From an uncultured Lachnospiraceae bacterium (lineage in GTDB: Bacteria; Bacillota; Clostridia; Lachnospirales; Lachnospiraceae), in the NCBI GenBank assembly GCA_946558465.1, contig CAMNTM010000004.1:204524-268523 (forward strand): a DNA stretch of 64,000 nucleotides. The letters run 5' to 3'. Numbering within the stretch: position 1 is the stretch's first letter; each line of letters opens with the position of its first letter. Below are positions 1 through 8,006 of the stretch, one piece after another. Under the pieces are notes generated by a model. It had not been told where the DNA came from. It saw only the letters and a list, made by a program, of their open reading frames with translations, and ran no database searches. The translations under genes and the position numbers were made by a program.

Positions 1-632
1 CAAAACAAGCCTGCCATCCCCAAAAGCTGCATGACAAGCATCTGACAGTGATTTGGATATATCGTAATTTTGCTGTCGTCCGTAACAGCCATACTATAGA
101 CAACAGAATTAATGTATTCATCCATAATAAAGATCATCAGCATCGGGATTAAAACCAAAAACACATATTGCTTTTCGATGATTTCATTATCGGAAAAGTA
201 TCTCCGCACCATATAACAGCAGGCTCCCATCATAAGCAGCGACACTATATTCCCTGACAGCATAAATATAATACCGACTCTACTCTGATCAAACGCAGAC
301 ATCAGCGGATAAAGAATACTCAGCAGAGAATTCATAATTCCATAAACAAGCTGCATAATCAGGGCTGACAGAGCCGCATATAAAACAGCAGTCTTCCAAT
401 CTGACCGGCAGATTAGAATTCCGCATGCTGCAAGCAGAAGGACATATACTGCAAATCCGGCAATCATGCCGGCCGGACCAAAATGAATCACCGCAACAGC
501 GCATAAAGTATATAAGAAATAATAATAAAACTTTATCTTCTTATACAAAAACCTGGTAAACAAATAAAATCCGAAAAGCATCTGGATACTTCCCATGATA
601 TATTCATTAAAAAAATCTACATACTCCGCCAT
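1..632 (-). CDS. Membrane sensor kinase, N-terminal part only (AgrC/GHKL type), cut by window edge
   Basis: This frame is open from an ATG at 632 to the window edge (about 210 codons) but is missing from the ORF track because it has no stop here. A strong AGGAGGAG site lies just upstream of the ATG. The translation is very hydrophobic, with about six membrane segments and no soluble catalytic part yet. It begins MAEYVDFFNEY. It sits 27 bases downstream of a LytTR response regulator gene on the same strand. That arrangement is typical of peptide-sensing AgrC/ComD-like kinases, whose dimerisation and ATPase domains would lie beyond the edge. The kinase assignment is inferred from topology and neighbour; no H-box is visible. 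Confidence 0.65.
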   Translation of the reverse strand, partial: MAEYVDFFNEYIMGSIQMLFGFYLFTRFLYKKIKFYYYFLYTLCAVAVIHFGPAGMIAGFAVYVLLLAACGILICRSDWKTAVLYAALSALIMQLVYGIMNSLLSILYPLMSAFDQSRVGIIFMLSGNIVSLLMMGACCYMVRRYFSDNEIIEKQYVFLVLIPMLMIFIMDEYINSVVYSMAVTDDSKITIYPNHCQMLVMQLLGMAGLF

Positions 633-659
633 TCATCTCCTCCTGCATGCAAAAGCTTC

Positions 660-1364
660 TTATAAATCTCTCATATACTGCAAAATAACGCTGGAAAACT
701 CCTTGCTGCGCAGCCGCGATACAGGTATCTTTTTACCGCCTTCCATATATGCCGTTCCATTCTTATAGCTTTTTAAATACTTTAGATGAATCAGATAACT
801 CCTATGACACCGGAAAAACTTATTGTCCAGCTTGGTTTCCAGATTCTCAATCCGGTCATAAAAATCAATGATCTCAGATGAAATTAAATGCAGATATATT
901 TTCCGGTCAATGATTTCACAAAAGACAATATCTTCCAGAGAAATAATTCGGCTTTCATACCCTTTTTGAACAAGCAGGTTTGCTTCCCTCGCATTCTGCA
1001 TGGAGATAAAAAGACGCTCCATTGTTCTTTCGAAACTTTTTTCTTCGATTGGTTTCACCAGGTAATCATATGCCTGCACCTCAAAAGATTGAAATACCAT
1101 CTCTCTAAGGACTGTGATAAAAATCAGAAACCCCCGAAAGCTGCGCTCCCGCAGCTTTCTTGCTGTTTCCATACCATCTATATCCTTCATCTTAATATCT
1201 AAAAACAGAATATCGATCTGTTTATCATATTTTAGTAATTCTGCACCGCAGGAAAACATTTGAATCGCCGCATCCATATTCTTTCTGCGGAAAAAACCAG
1301 ACGTCATCATCCGAATATGCTCAGACATATACTTTTCATCATCACAGACTGCAACATGAATCAT
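660..1364 (-). CDS. LytTR-family response regulator
   Basis: 234 aa. An N-terminal receiver domain (about 1-120) starts MIHVAVCDDEKY, with acidic residues at the start and the phospho-acceptor region in DILFLDIKM. The C-terminal LytTR DNA-binding domain (about 130-234) includes FFRCHRSYLIHL. These proteins bind direct repeats upstream of their targets when phosphorylated by a membrane kinase. The track start at 1418 is too early: the ATG at 1364 has an ideal AGGAGG site (gaggaggtggtgacATG). The partial kinase gene follows after 27 bases, so the two form a two-component pair. A promoter about 180 bases upstream gives a long leader. Confidence 0.9.
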   Translation of the reverse strand: MIHVAVCDDEKYMSEHIRMMTSGFFRRKNMDAAIQMFSCGAELLKYDKQIDILFLDIKMKDIDGMETARKLRERSFRGFLIFITVLREMVFQSFEVQAYDYLVKPIEEKSFERTMERLFISMQNAREANLLVQKGYESRIISLEDIVFCEIIDRKIYLHLISSEIIDFYDRIENLETKLDNKFFRCHRSYLIHLKYLKSYKNGTAYMEGGKKIPVSRLRSKEFSSVILQYMRDL

Positions 1365-1540
1365 GTCACCACCTCCTCGTATAATATCTAAGTTTTCTCT
1401 AACACCAAAAAACAGCAATACAGCTTTTTCGACCTTTTAGGACACAAAATAACACATCCTGCTGCCAGATGCTTTTTGAATGCCGTGGAATGTTTGTAAT
1501 GCTTCTTACAGAAATTTAATATCAAAATCCTGATGCTGTA

Positions 1541-1569
1541 ATCATAACAAAATTTGTATATCCTTTCAA
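1541..1569 (-). promoter_or_regulatory. Promoter of the LytTR regulator
   Basis: TTGAAA, a 17-base spacer and TATGAT on the minus strand, a good vegetative sigma match. The leader to the ATG at 1364 would be about 170 bases. It contains no convincing gene. A 63-aa frame in it lacks a ribosome binding site. Confidence 0.6.
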
Positions 1570-1577
1570 TATTCATC

Positions 1578-1611
1578 AAAAATAACAGCCGGTCAACCTA
1601 TGACCAGCTGT
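1578..1611 (-). terminator. Rho-independent terminator after the winged-helix gene
   Basis: On the minus strand the hairpin ACAGCTGGTCA / TGACCGGCTGT (11-bp stem, one G-T pair, 5-base loop) is followed by TTATTTTT. It ends the esterase-gpmI-winged-helix transcript just before the promoter of the LytTR gene. Confidence 0.8.
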
Positions 1612-1636
1612 CATGAATTTTCTTATATTCTTTTTC

Positions 1637-1930
1637 TTATGACCTGAATTTAATTGTAGTCTTTTCAGGTTCTTTTGTAATCACAATCCTATCCGACTTA
1701 TGCAGCTTATCAATTGCCTCCTTTACCTCATGCTCCATAAGATGAAGCTCTTCAGATATCTGCTTGACAGTCGGGGTAATTCCATGCTTATCCATAAAGG
1801 ATTTCATATGGTCGTATACCTTCTGTGGAATCTCCTCTATATCATTCATACTGTCCATTTCATTATACCTGCCTTTAGTTTTAGCCTTATTATCTGTCGG
1901 ATGTTTTTGTTTTATACAAGGTTTCTCCAT
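1637..1930 (-). CDS. Small winged-helix (LexA N-domain-like) protein
   Basis: 97 aa. Residues about 30-97 read as a winged helix: IPQKVYDHMKSF, then TPTVKQISEEL as the likely recognition helix, then a basic beta wing ending IVITKEPEKTTIKFRS. This resembles the DNA-binding domain of LexA without its protease domain. The first ATG directly abuts the gpmI stop (TAG ATG) and has a poor ribosome binding site, so it would rely on coupling. An internal ATG at 1858 has AAAGGCAGG nine bases upstream and would give a 73-aa protein that keeps the whole domain. The lysine-rich first 24 residues may therefore be untranslated. Function is unknown; DNA binding is inferred. Confidence 0.6.
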   Translation of the reverse strand: MEKPCIKQKHPTDNKAKTKGRYNEMDSMNDIEEIPQKVYDHMKSFMDKHGITPTVKQISEELHLMEHEVKEAIDKLHKSDRIVITKEPEKTTIKFRS

Positions 1931-3472
1931 CTACTTTACAATCAAGCTTTTTCCTGTCATCTCTTTCGGCTGTTCCATACCCATAAGTTCAATCAATGTC
2001 GGTGCAATATCTGCCAGACAGCCGCCTTCCCGCAGTCTGTACGCCGGGTCTGCATTTACCAGGATAAACGGTACCGGATTGGTCGTATGCGCAGTAAAGG
2101 GTTCGCCTGTCTCTTCATCAATAAGCTGTTCTGCATTGCCATGATCCGCACAGATAAACATCTGCCCTCCTGCCTCTTTGACCGCGTCCACTGCTTTACC
2201 TACACACTCGTCAACCGCTTCAATCGCCTGAATCGCTGCTGCCTCTACTCCGGTATGTCCCACCATATCCGGATTGGCAAAATTAATGATAATCACATCG
2301 TATTTTTCAGATTGAACCGCCCCGACAAGCTTTTCGCACACCTCGTATGCACTCATCTCCGGCTTTAGATCATAGGTTGCCACCTTCGGAGAATTTACAA
2401 GAATCCGGTCCTCTCCCTCATTTGGCTCCTCCACACCACCGTTAAAGAAGAAGGTAACGTGTGCGTATTTCTCCGTCTCAGCGATACGCGCCTGCTTCTT
2501 TCCGTTTGCTGCAAGGAACTCTCCGAATGTATTGGTAATCTCTTCCTTTACAAATGCCACCATCTTATTTTCAATTGTTACATCATATTCGGTGAAACAT
2601 ACATAAGTTGTTTTTACTCTTCTGCCTCTGTCAAAGCCTGAAAATTCTTCATCGCAGAAGGCTCTTGTAATCTCCCTCGCACGGTCGGGACGGAAATTAA
2701 AGAAGATAATAGAATCGTTATCTTGAATCGTTGCAGCCGGAACCCCCTCCTTCATCACAACGGTCGGCAGCACAAATTCATCTGTAATATCCTTATCATA
2801 AGAAATTTGTATACCTTCCGGTCCTCTTACTGCCTGCTCTCCTTCTCCGTAAACCATTGCACGGTAGGCCTTCTCCACACGCTCCCAGCGGTTATCTCTG
2901 TCCATTGCATAATAGCGGCCCATAACAGTAGCAACCTCGCCGACTCCAATCTCCCGCATTTTTTCCACCAGCTCCTCGACATATCCTTTACCGGAAGCCG
3001 GCGGTGTGTCCCGTCCGTCCAAAAAGCAGTGTACATATACCTTCTCGATTCCTTGACGCTTTGCCAGTTCTAAAAGTCCGTAGATATGAGTATTATGACT
3101 GTGTACACCACCGTCAGACACCAGTCCATACATATGGAGTGCACTGTTATTCTTCTTTACATTCTCACATGCCGCAAGGAGTGCTTTGTTCTCAAAGAAA
3201 TCTCCATCCTGAATCGCCTTCGTAATCTTAGTTAGATCCTGATATACAATACGGCCCGCACCCATATTCAAGTGCCCTACTTCAGAGTTTCCCATCTGGC
3301 CGTCCGGAAGCCCTACTGCCAGACCGCTTGCATTTCCTTTGACAAAAGGACACTCTGCCATCAGCCTGTCCATAACCGGAGTTTTTCCTTCTCTGACTGC
3401 ATTTCCCTCCATCTTTTCATTAAGCCCGTAGCCGTCCAATATCATAAGTACTGTTGGTTTTTTCATCATCAT
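1931..3472 (-). CDS. gpmI: 2,3-bisphosphoglycerate-independent phosphoglycerate mutase
   Basis: 513 aa, the usual length. It interconverts 3- and 2-phosphoglycerate in glycolysis using two Mn ions and a serine phospho-intermediate. The first metal-site motif ILDGYG is near residue 13, the catalytic serine lies in GNSEVGH (about Ser63), and a late metal motif ADHGNAE is near residue 445. The start has AAGGAG seven bases upstream. The enzyme is cofactor independent and pH sensitive, and in Bacillus it is needed during spore formation and germination. The gene lies between the esterase gene and the winged-helix gene, probably co-transcribed, rather than beside other glycolysis genes. Confidence 0.97.
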   Translation of the reverse strand: MMMKKPTVLMILDGYGLNEKMEGNAVREGKTPVMDRLMAECPFVKGNASGLAVGLPDGQMGNSEVGHLNMGAGRIVYQDLTKITKAIQDGDFFENKALLAACENVKKNNSALHMYGLVSDGGVHSHNTHIYGLLELAKRQGIEKVYVHCFLDGRDTPPASGKGYVEELVEKMREIGVGEVATVMGRYYAMDRDNRWERVEKAYRAMVYGEGEQAVRGPEGIQISYDKDITDEFVLPTVVMKEGVPAATIQDNDSIIFFNFRPDRAREITRAFCDEEFSGFDRGRRVKTTYVCFTEYDVTIENKMVAFVKEEITNTFGEFLAANGKKQARIAETEKYAHVTFFFNGGVEEPNEGEDRILVNSPKVATYDLKPEMSAYEVCEKLVGAVQSEKYDVIIINFANPDMVGHTGVEAAAIQAIEAVDECVGKAVDAVKEAGGQMFICADHGNAEQLIDEETGEPFTAHTTNPVPFILVNADPAYRLREGGCLADIAPTLIELMGMEQPKEMTGKSLIVK

Positions 3473-3510
3473 AAATACACTCCTTCATTTTTCTTATTAT
3501 CTGTCTTTTA

Positions 3511-4341
3511 TCAGTCAAATAACCTCTCAAGCCAAGCATCCGCAAGACCTGCCCACTGCGCACACTCCGCCTGCACACCGCTTCCATCTGCACGCTCTAC
3601 AGCCGGACTGGCTAGACTCAGGCCGTGCTCTCCCTTTGGAAAGATGTGAAGCTCTGCCGGCACACCTGCCCTTCTAAGCGCCGATACCATAAGAAGTGAA
3701 TTCTCCACCGGCACAGACATATCCTCCATTGTATGCCAGATAAAACAGGGCGGCATCGTCTCTGTGACAAACCTTTCAACCGACACCTCAGCCGCACGCT
3801 CCCCAAGCTCTTCCCCCAAAAGATTCTCAAAGCTTCCTGTGTGTGCATATCTCTTATCCGAAGTAATTACCGGATAACTCAACATAATCCCTGCAGGTCT
3901 TAACTCCTCTGCCAAAACACCTAGCCCCGATGTCATAAAATCTCTGTTCCAGAAAGCACCATAGCACGCTGCCAGATGTCCTCCCGCCGAGGAACCCTGT
4001 ACCACAAGTCTGTCCACATCCACATTCCAGATGTCTGCATGCTTTCGAATGATTTTCACCGCCTGCCCTGCCTCAAGCACCTGCGTCGGGAATCGATGCG
4101 GTGCCGTAGAATACCGCAGCACACATGCGTGACAGCCCCTGTTCAGAAAATGCACTGCGAGCGGCTCTCCCTCCCGGTAGCTGGTAAATTCATATCCGCC
4201 GCCCGGACATATTAGAATCATCGGCCGTTTCTTAAGCTTCAGACTCCCTCCATAAGGAGTATCCAGAATATAAACCTCCAATCTCGCATCAGCAGCCGAA
4301 CCTTCTGCCTGTATCGGAATTTCTCTGTATATCATAGACAT
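3511..4341 (-). CDS. Alpha/beta hydrolase, acetyl-esterase/lipase type
   Basis: 276 aa, cytoplasmic, no signal peptide. An oxyanion-hole segment ICPGGGYEF (about 45-52) replaces the HGGG of hormone-sensitive-lipase relatives. The nucleophile elbow is GSSAGGHLA (Ser118), and the late GEHGLS supplies the likely catalytic histidine. Such enzymes deacetylate xylo-oligosaccharides or other small esters; the substrate cannot be told here. ATG at 4341 is only three bases from AAGGAG, whereas ATG at 4335 has ideal spacing, so the protein may start two residues later. A promoter lies at 4387-4415. Confidence 0.85.
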   Translation of the reverse strand: MSMIYREIPIQAEGSAADARLEVYILDTPYGGSLKLKKRPMILICPGGGYEFTSYREGEPLAVHFLNRGCHACVLRYSTAPHRFPTQVLEAGQAVKIIRKHADIWNVDVDRLVVQGSSAGGHLAACYGAFWNRDFMTSGLGVLAEELRPAGIMLSYPVITSDKRYAHTGSFENLLGEELGERAAEVSVERFVTETMPPCFIWHTMEDMSVPVENSLLMVSALRRAGVPAELHIFPKGEHGLSLASPAVERADGSGVQAECAQWAGLADAWLERLFD

Positions 4342-4386
4342 TAACTCCTTCCGGTCCTCTTAGTACTTATCCTGTCACCAGAAAAT

Positions 4387-4415
4387 ATTATACTATAATT
4401 GTTAAAATTTGAAAA
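4387..4415 (-). promoter_or_regulatory. Promoter of the esterase-gpmI operon
   Basis: TATAAT with a weak TTTTCA -35 and a 17-base spacer on the minus strand, in an AT-rich gap. Confidence 0.45.
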
Positions 4416-4447
4416 CAAAAATTCATTTAAAACTTTTCTTAAAGCTT

Positions 4448-5038
4448 TCATAGTGCTATGATTTCCTGTAATGACATGCCTGTAAGATACTCATTTACCG
4501 CACTTTGCTTTGCCTTATCATAAGCCGAAAATGTCATTCCCGCCTTCTCAGGATTCGTATATACCTTCCAATATCCTGTAAACAGACTATTTCTGCCTTC
4601 TTCTTCAATAAAACATTTCACATCCTCGACAGGATAATCCAAAAACACCCCTATCTCATGCGGAAAACAGGACCTTCTGCCGATACTCCGACAGATTCTG
4701 TCTGAAAGCTTCTCAAGCATCCTGTCCACATTTTCTGTCTCATACCCATATTTCTCTAAAAACTCCTGAACTTCGTCTCTCATAAGATAAGAAACCAGAA
4801 CCGCTCTTCGAAAGAAAAATATCATACATTTTCCCTTCATCTCACCTAAAAGAAAATACTCAATTTCCGTACCCTGAAACAGCTTCTTTATCTCTTCACA
4901 GGCTCCCTTTTCCATGTTCACAATGCATGCTGTTTTCATTCCCTTAAAAAATGGCGCACACTGCAGAATCAGCTGAAACTCTATACGCCTCGTCATATTT
5001 TCTGCAGACAGCATATAAGACACAACCTCAGCCTTCAT
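4448..5038 (-). CDS. DUF3793 family protein
   Basis: 196 aa from the ATG at 5038, which follows AGAGGGG. The 5167 start in the track would add 43 residues with no support and run through a terminator hairpin. The protein resembles the DUF3793 family of anaerobic Firmicutes, with conserved-looking segments FFRRAVLVSYL, FPHEIGVFLDYP and YWKVYTNPEKA. Family function is unknown; relatives often sit near flavodoxin or iron-related genes, but none is adjacent here. It has five cysteines and no membrane segment. It is separated from the gene upstream by a strong terminator. Confidence 0.75.
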   Translation of the reverse strand: MKAEVVSYMLSAENMTRRIEFQLILQCAPFFKGMKTACIVNMEKGACEEIKKLFQGTEIEYFLLGEMKGKCMIFFFRRAVLVSYLMRDEVQEFLEKYGYETENVDRMLEKLSDRICRSIGRRSCFPHEIGVFLDYPVEDVKCFIEEEGRNSLFTGYWKVYTNPEKAGMTFSAYDKAKQSAVNEYLTGMSLQEIIAL

Positions 5039-5120
5039 AACCCCTCTCCCATCATTATATTTTTTTACAATAAGACCTATTTTCTTATGATAGCATCTTC
5101 CTGTAGAAAAAAAATATGCA

Positions 5121-5157
5121 AAAAAATAACGGCAGCAGCAACTTTGAAGCTGCTGCC
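5121..5157 (-). terminator. Rho-independent terminator of the MarR gene
   Basis: On the minus strand GGCAGCAGC / GCTGCTGCC (9-bp stem) is followed by GTTATTTTTTT. Confidence 0.85.
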
Positions 5158-5272
5158 GCCGCGTCACTCCCCTGCGGCCTGTATTCTCATGGTCTTATAC
5201 TCTTGGTCTTATGAGCTTTTATTTTTATAATCTTTTATCTTTATCATCTTCTGTTCCTGCAGTCTTTCACCT

Positions 5273-5704
5273 CTATGGTTCTTCAATATTATACAATACC
5301 CTTCCAAGCATCTTCTCCAGAGCCGCAATCTCCTTTTTACTCATCCCGATCGTCAGCATCTTATCCAGCTTTTTTCGATCCATATCCATACGCCTTCGAA
5401 TATCATAGGCCTTTTCTGTCAGGTAGATATTTTTGCAGCGCTTATCTTTATTACTTGGCACAGACAAGATATACCCCTTTTCATCCAGTCTTTTTAAAAG
5501 CCCTGTAACAGTAGGGTTCCTAAGACTTAATGCCTTTTCAATATCTCGCTGGTTTACTTCCTCTTTACTGCTTACAAACAGATAATCCAGAACCGCGCAC
5601 TGGGAAGCCGTAATGCCGATTGTACGAAGCTGATTGTTAAACTCCTTCTCATATACATTATTAATCTGTTTAAACATAAATCCAAGCGGCATCCGTTCCT
5701 TCAT
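5273..5704 (-). CDS. MarR-family transcriptional regulator
   Basis: 143 aa. It has the standard MarR layout: helices for dimerisation at both ends and a winged helix in the middle (about 45-105) with VNQRDIEKALSLRNPTVTGLLKRLDEKGYI and the wing DKRCKNIYLTEKA. MarR proteins are usually local repressors relieved by small molecules. The ATG has a GGGGG-rich site upstream. It is a single-gene unit closed by the terminator at 5121-5157. The nearest candidate target upstream is folT, but that gene has its own riboswitch, so the target is unclear. Confidence 0.88.
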   Translation of the reverse strand: MKERMPLGFMFKQINNVYEKEFNNQLRTIGITASQCAVLDYLFVSSKEEVNQRDIEKALSLRNPTVTGLLKRLDEKGYILSVPSNKDKRCKNIYLTEKAYDIRRRMDMDRKKLDKMLTIGMSKKEIAALEKMLGRVLYNIEEP

Positions 5705-5796
5705 AGCTTCATCCCCCGTACTCCTGCCCTTTTTCTGCCTGTACGCTCTACTTAAGCACGCTTCCTACAGACATATATAATGATACATCTTAATCT

Positions 5797-6360
5797 CTAC
5801 CTGCGCACTTTATTCACAGCCAATCCCGGCAGATTCGCCTTCGCAAGCATCTTTACCGCCGTATAATACAGCACAATCTCAATCGGCAGCATAATCATCT
5901 GCTTGAATGCCCGTGCCGGAAGAAGCGCTAAAAATGCGTCTCCATACAGTACCGTCAGCCAGTAAGTATTTAATATCAGGTTTACCACAATCGTTACGGT
6001 TGTGTTCGCCGCAATGATTCTGGCCAGACTCACCGGCCTCTTATACAGCATCATTCCGTAGATGGTCCCGGCAAGCATCGTGCTGACAGTAAAGCCTGGA
6101 AAAAATCCTCCGACCGGCTTCATAATGTAAGCGATAATGTCTGAAAGTCCCCCAACCACGCAGCCGACAGCCGGCCCGAACAGCATTCCTGTCAATTCCT
6201 TTGCAATAAAGTCAAAGCCAATCCTTAAATACTCTGTAAGCTGCAGCCGGTAAAAGCCAAGCACAACTGCAATTGCCAGCAGCATCGCTGACGCAGCCAA
6301 AGTCTTTAAGTCTCTTAACTCATGAAAGGAGTCTGTAAATAGTGTCTTGATTTTCTTCAT
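5797..6360 (-). CDS. folT: ECF transporter S component, folate-specific (FolT)
   Basis: 187 aa with five to six membrane segments, including MLLAIAVVLGFY and the conserved ELTGMLFGPAVGCVVGGLSDII. S components bind the vitamin and pair with a shared EcfT/EcfA energising module encoded elsewhere. Folate specificity is supported by the family resemblance and, independently, by the tetrahydrofolate riboswitch directly upstream. The ATG follows AAAGGAGGTAAT, and that AGGTAAT can pair with ATTACCT in the leader. No ecfA or ecfT gene is in this window, as expected for a group II ECF system. Confidence 0.92.
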   Translation of the reverse strand: MKKIKTLFTDSFHELRDLKTLAASAMLLAIAVVLGFYRLQLTEYLRIGFDFIAKELTGMLFGPAVGCVVGGLSDIIAYIMKPVGGFFPGFTVSTMLAGTIYGMMLYKRPVSLARIIAANTTVTIVVNLILNTYWLTVLYGDAFLALLPARAFKQMIMLPIEIVLYYTAVKMLAKANLPGLAVNKVRR

Positions 6361-6364
6361 AAAA

Positions 6365-6410
6365 ATTACCTCCTTTGCAGTAGTCCTTAAAGCTACGCAT
6401 AGCAGGTAAT
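6365..6410 (-). promoter_or_regulatory. Ribosome-binding-site sequestering helix of folT (riboswitch expression platform)
   Basis: On the minus strand ATTACCT (6410-6404) is complementary to the ribosome binding site AGGTAAT (6371-6365). Between them is a small GCTA-TGCG-TAGC hairpin. Pairing would hide the site, so control is probably translational. Confidence 0.6.
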
Positions 6411-6427
6411 CCTATCCGTCTATGTGT

Positions 6428-6538
6428 AGCAGCGGGATGCGGAGTGTGTACCGCGGGTATCTGATCTGTCAGGATACTCTTCGTCCGCCTGGCAACTCCC
6501 CGTCCAGGCGGCACTTGACGCACACATTCCTACTCTGC
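6428..6538 (-). promoter_or_regulatory. Tetrahydrofolate (THF) riboswitch
   Basis: On the minus strand the closing stem AGCAG / CTGCT encloses the conserved THF-aptamer pieces in the right order: GAGTAGG, GCGTCAAGTG (consensus GCGUUAAGUG), a long hairpin CCGCCTGG / CCAGGCGG with GGGGAGTTG in its loop, ACGAA, a second hairpin GTATC / GATAC, then CGCGGTACACAC and CCGCATCCCGCT. THF riboswitches sit before folT, folE and folate genes in Firmicutes, and the downstream gene here is folT. Identified by eye against the remembered consensus. Confidence 0.88.
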
Positions 6539-6617
6539 TTTTTGCTGTTTAATTGTTTCGATTCATTCTAACACACTTTAAATCTAAGAGCAACAAAAAA
6601 ATATGCCGCTTCTAAAG

Positions 6618-7979
6618 CTAACTACAGCGCTTAAGCTCCCGCACTGCCAGGCCAATAGCCGCTGCCGCTGCCGCACCGTCTGCAATCGGACCTGCATACA
6701 TCAATCCGTCAATTCCCATAAAAAGCGGGAAAATCAAAATAAGCGGCATTAAAAAAATAATCTGTTTCGTCAAGGATACGACAATTCCAAGCTTTGCTTT
6801 CCCGATAGATGTAAAAAATCCTGTGCTCATAGGCTGAATCCCATTGATAAATGTCATAAACATAAAGATTCTGAAGTACCGCTCGGCAAACTGGAAATAC
6901 TCCTCGCTTCCTGTCCCGAAAATCCCTATAATCTGCCGTGAAAAAAACTGAAAGCATAGAAAAAACACAATGCCTATCATTACACAAATTTGAAACGCCT
7001 TTTTATACACATCCCGTACTCTGTCATAATGGGCTGCTCCATAATTAAATCCCCAGAGGGGCTGACAGCCCTGTGAAATTCCAATACAAATCGACATAAA
7101 TACCATATTCACCTTAGAGATCACTCCGACACAGGCCAGTGGAATATCCGTCCCATACATTGATACAGCACCATAATGACGAAGACTGTTATTGAGCACA
7201 ATCTGCACTAGCGCATTTGCAACCTGATTAATACCGGCAGCCATCCCAAGAGACACAATCGCTTTCAAATATTCTGCCCTCGGTCTTAATTTCTTTAAAG
7301 TAAGCTCCATCTTTCGAAACCTGATAAAATAAAGAATTACCAAAAAGCCTGAAACCACCTGCCCGATTACAGTAGCCCACGCCGCTCCCTTAATTCCCCA
7401 GTCGAATTCAAAAATAAAAAGGGGGTCCAAGATTGTATTGAGAATCGCTCCGCTCAACATGCAGGTCATAGAATATGTGGGACTCCTGTCTGCACGAATG
7501 AGATGATTTCCCCCGGTTGTCAATATCAAAAAAGGAATGCCGAGTGCAGTGATGCTTGTATAATCTACCGCAAAGGGAAGTACATCCGGCGTTACGCCGA
7601 AAAGCTCCAAAAGCGGATTCAAAAACAGGAGGGTAATCACCGCAATCATCGTACCGCTTACTGCCAGTCCGGACAGGCCCGTCCCGGCAATCCTGCTTGC
7701 CTGCCCCAGATTTCCCCGTCCGGATTCCAGATTAAAATTAGACGAGCTTCCAATCCCAAGAAGCAGCGCCGTGGCTGTACAGATAATTGAGATAGGAAAT
7801 GCAATATTCGTAGCTGCATTGCCGAGCATACCTACTCCCTGTCCGATAAAAATCTGATCTACAATATTATAAAGAGAGCTTACCAGCATACTGATAATAG
7901 CCGGTACTGCAAATTTCGCAATCAGCCTCCCTGTCTTTTCGGATGCCAGAGGATTTTCTGGCACTGCCACCTCTTTCAT
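6618..7979 (-). CDS. MATE-family efflux transporter
   Basis: 453 aa, twelve predicted membrane segments in two similar halves. The early motif LVSSLYNIVDQIFIGQG (about 36-52) is typical of the bacterial DinF/NorM-like MATE branch. These antiporters use Na or H gradients to export cationic drugs or metabolites; the substrate is not readable from sequence. The start MKEVAVPENPLASEKTGRLI fits the family, with a modest AGAGAG site before the ATG. It lies upstream of the folT riboswitch on the same strand and has no obvious regulatory partner. Confidence 0.93.
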   Translation of the reverse strand: MKEVAVPENPLASEKTGRLIAKFAVPAIISMLVSSLYNIVDQIFIGQGVGMLGNAATNIAFPISIICTATALLLGIGSSSNFNLESGRGNLGQASRIAGTGLSGLAVSGTMIAVITLLFLNPLLELFGVTPDVLPFAVDYTSITALGIPFLILTTGGNHLIRADRSPTYSMTCMLSGAILNTILDPLFIFEFDWGIKGAAWATVIGQVVSGFLVILYFIRFRKMELTLKKLRPRAEYLKAIVSLGMAAGINQVANALVQIVLNNSLRHYGAVSMYGTDIPLACVGVISKVNMVFMSICIGISQGCQPLWGFNYGAAHYDRVRDVYKKAFQICVMIGIVFFLCFQFFSRQIIGIFGTGSEEYFQFAERYFRIFMFMTFINGIQPMSTGFFTSIGKAKLGIVVSLTKQIIFLMPLILIFPLFMGIDGLMYAGPIADGAAAAAAIGLAVRELKRCS

Positions 7980-8006
7980 ATCATCACTCTCTTAAACCCA
8001 TTCTGA

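Noticed and set aside
1388-1579. 63-aa minus-strand frame before the LytTR gene, possible signal peptide
   Set aside because: No ribosome binding site, overlaps the promoter, and the composition shows no leader or cleavage motif.
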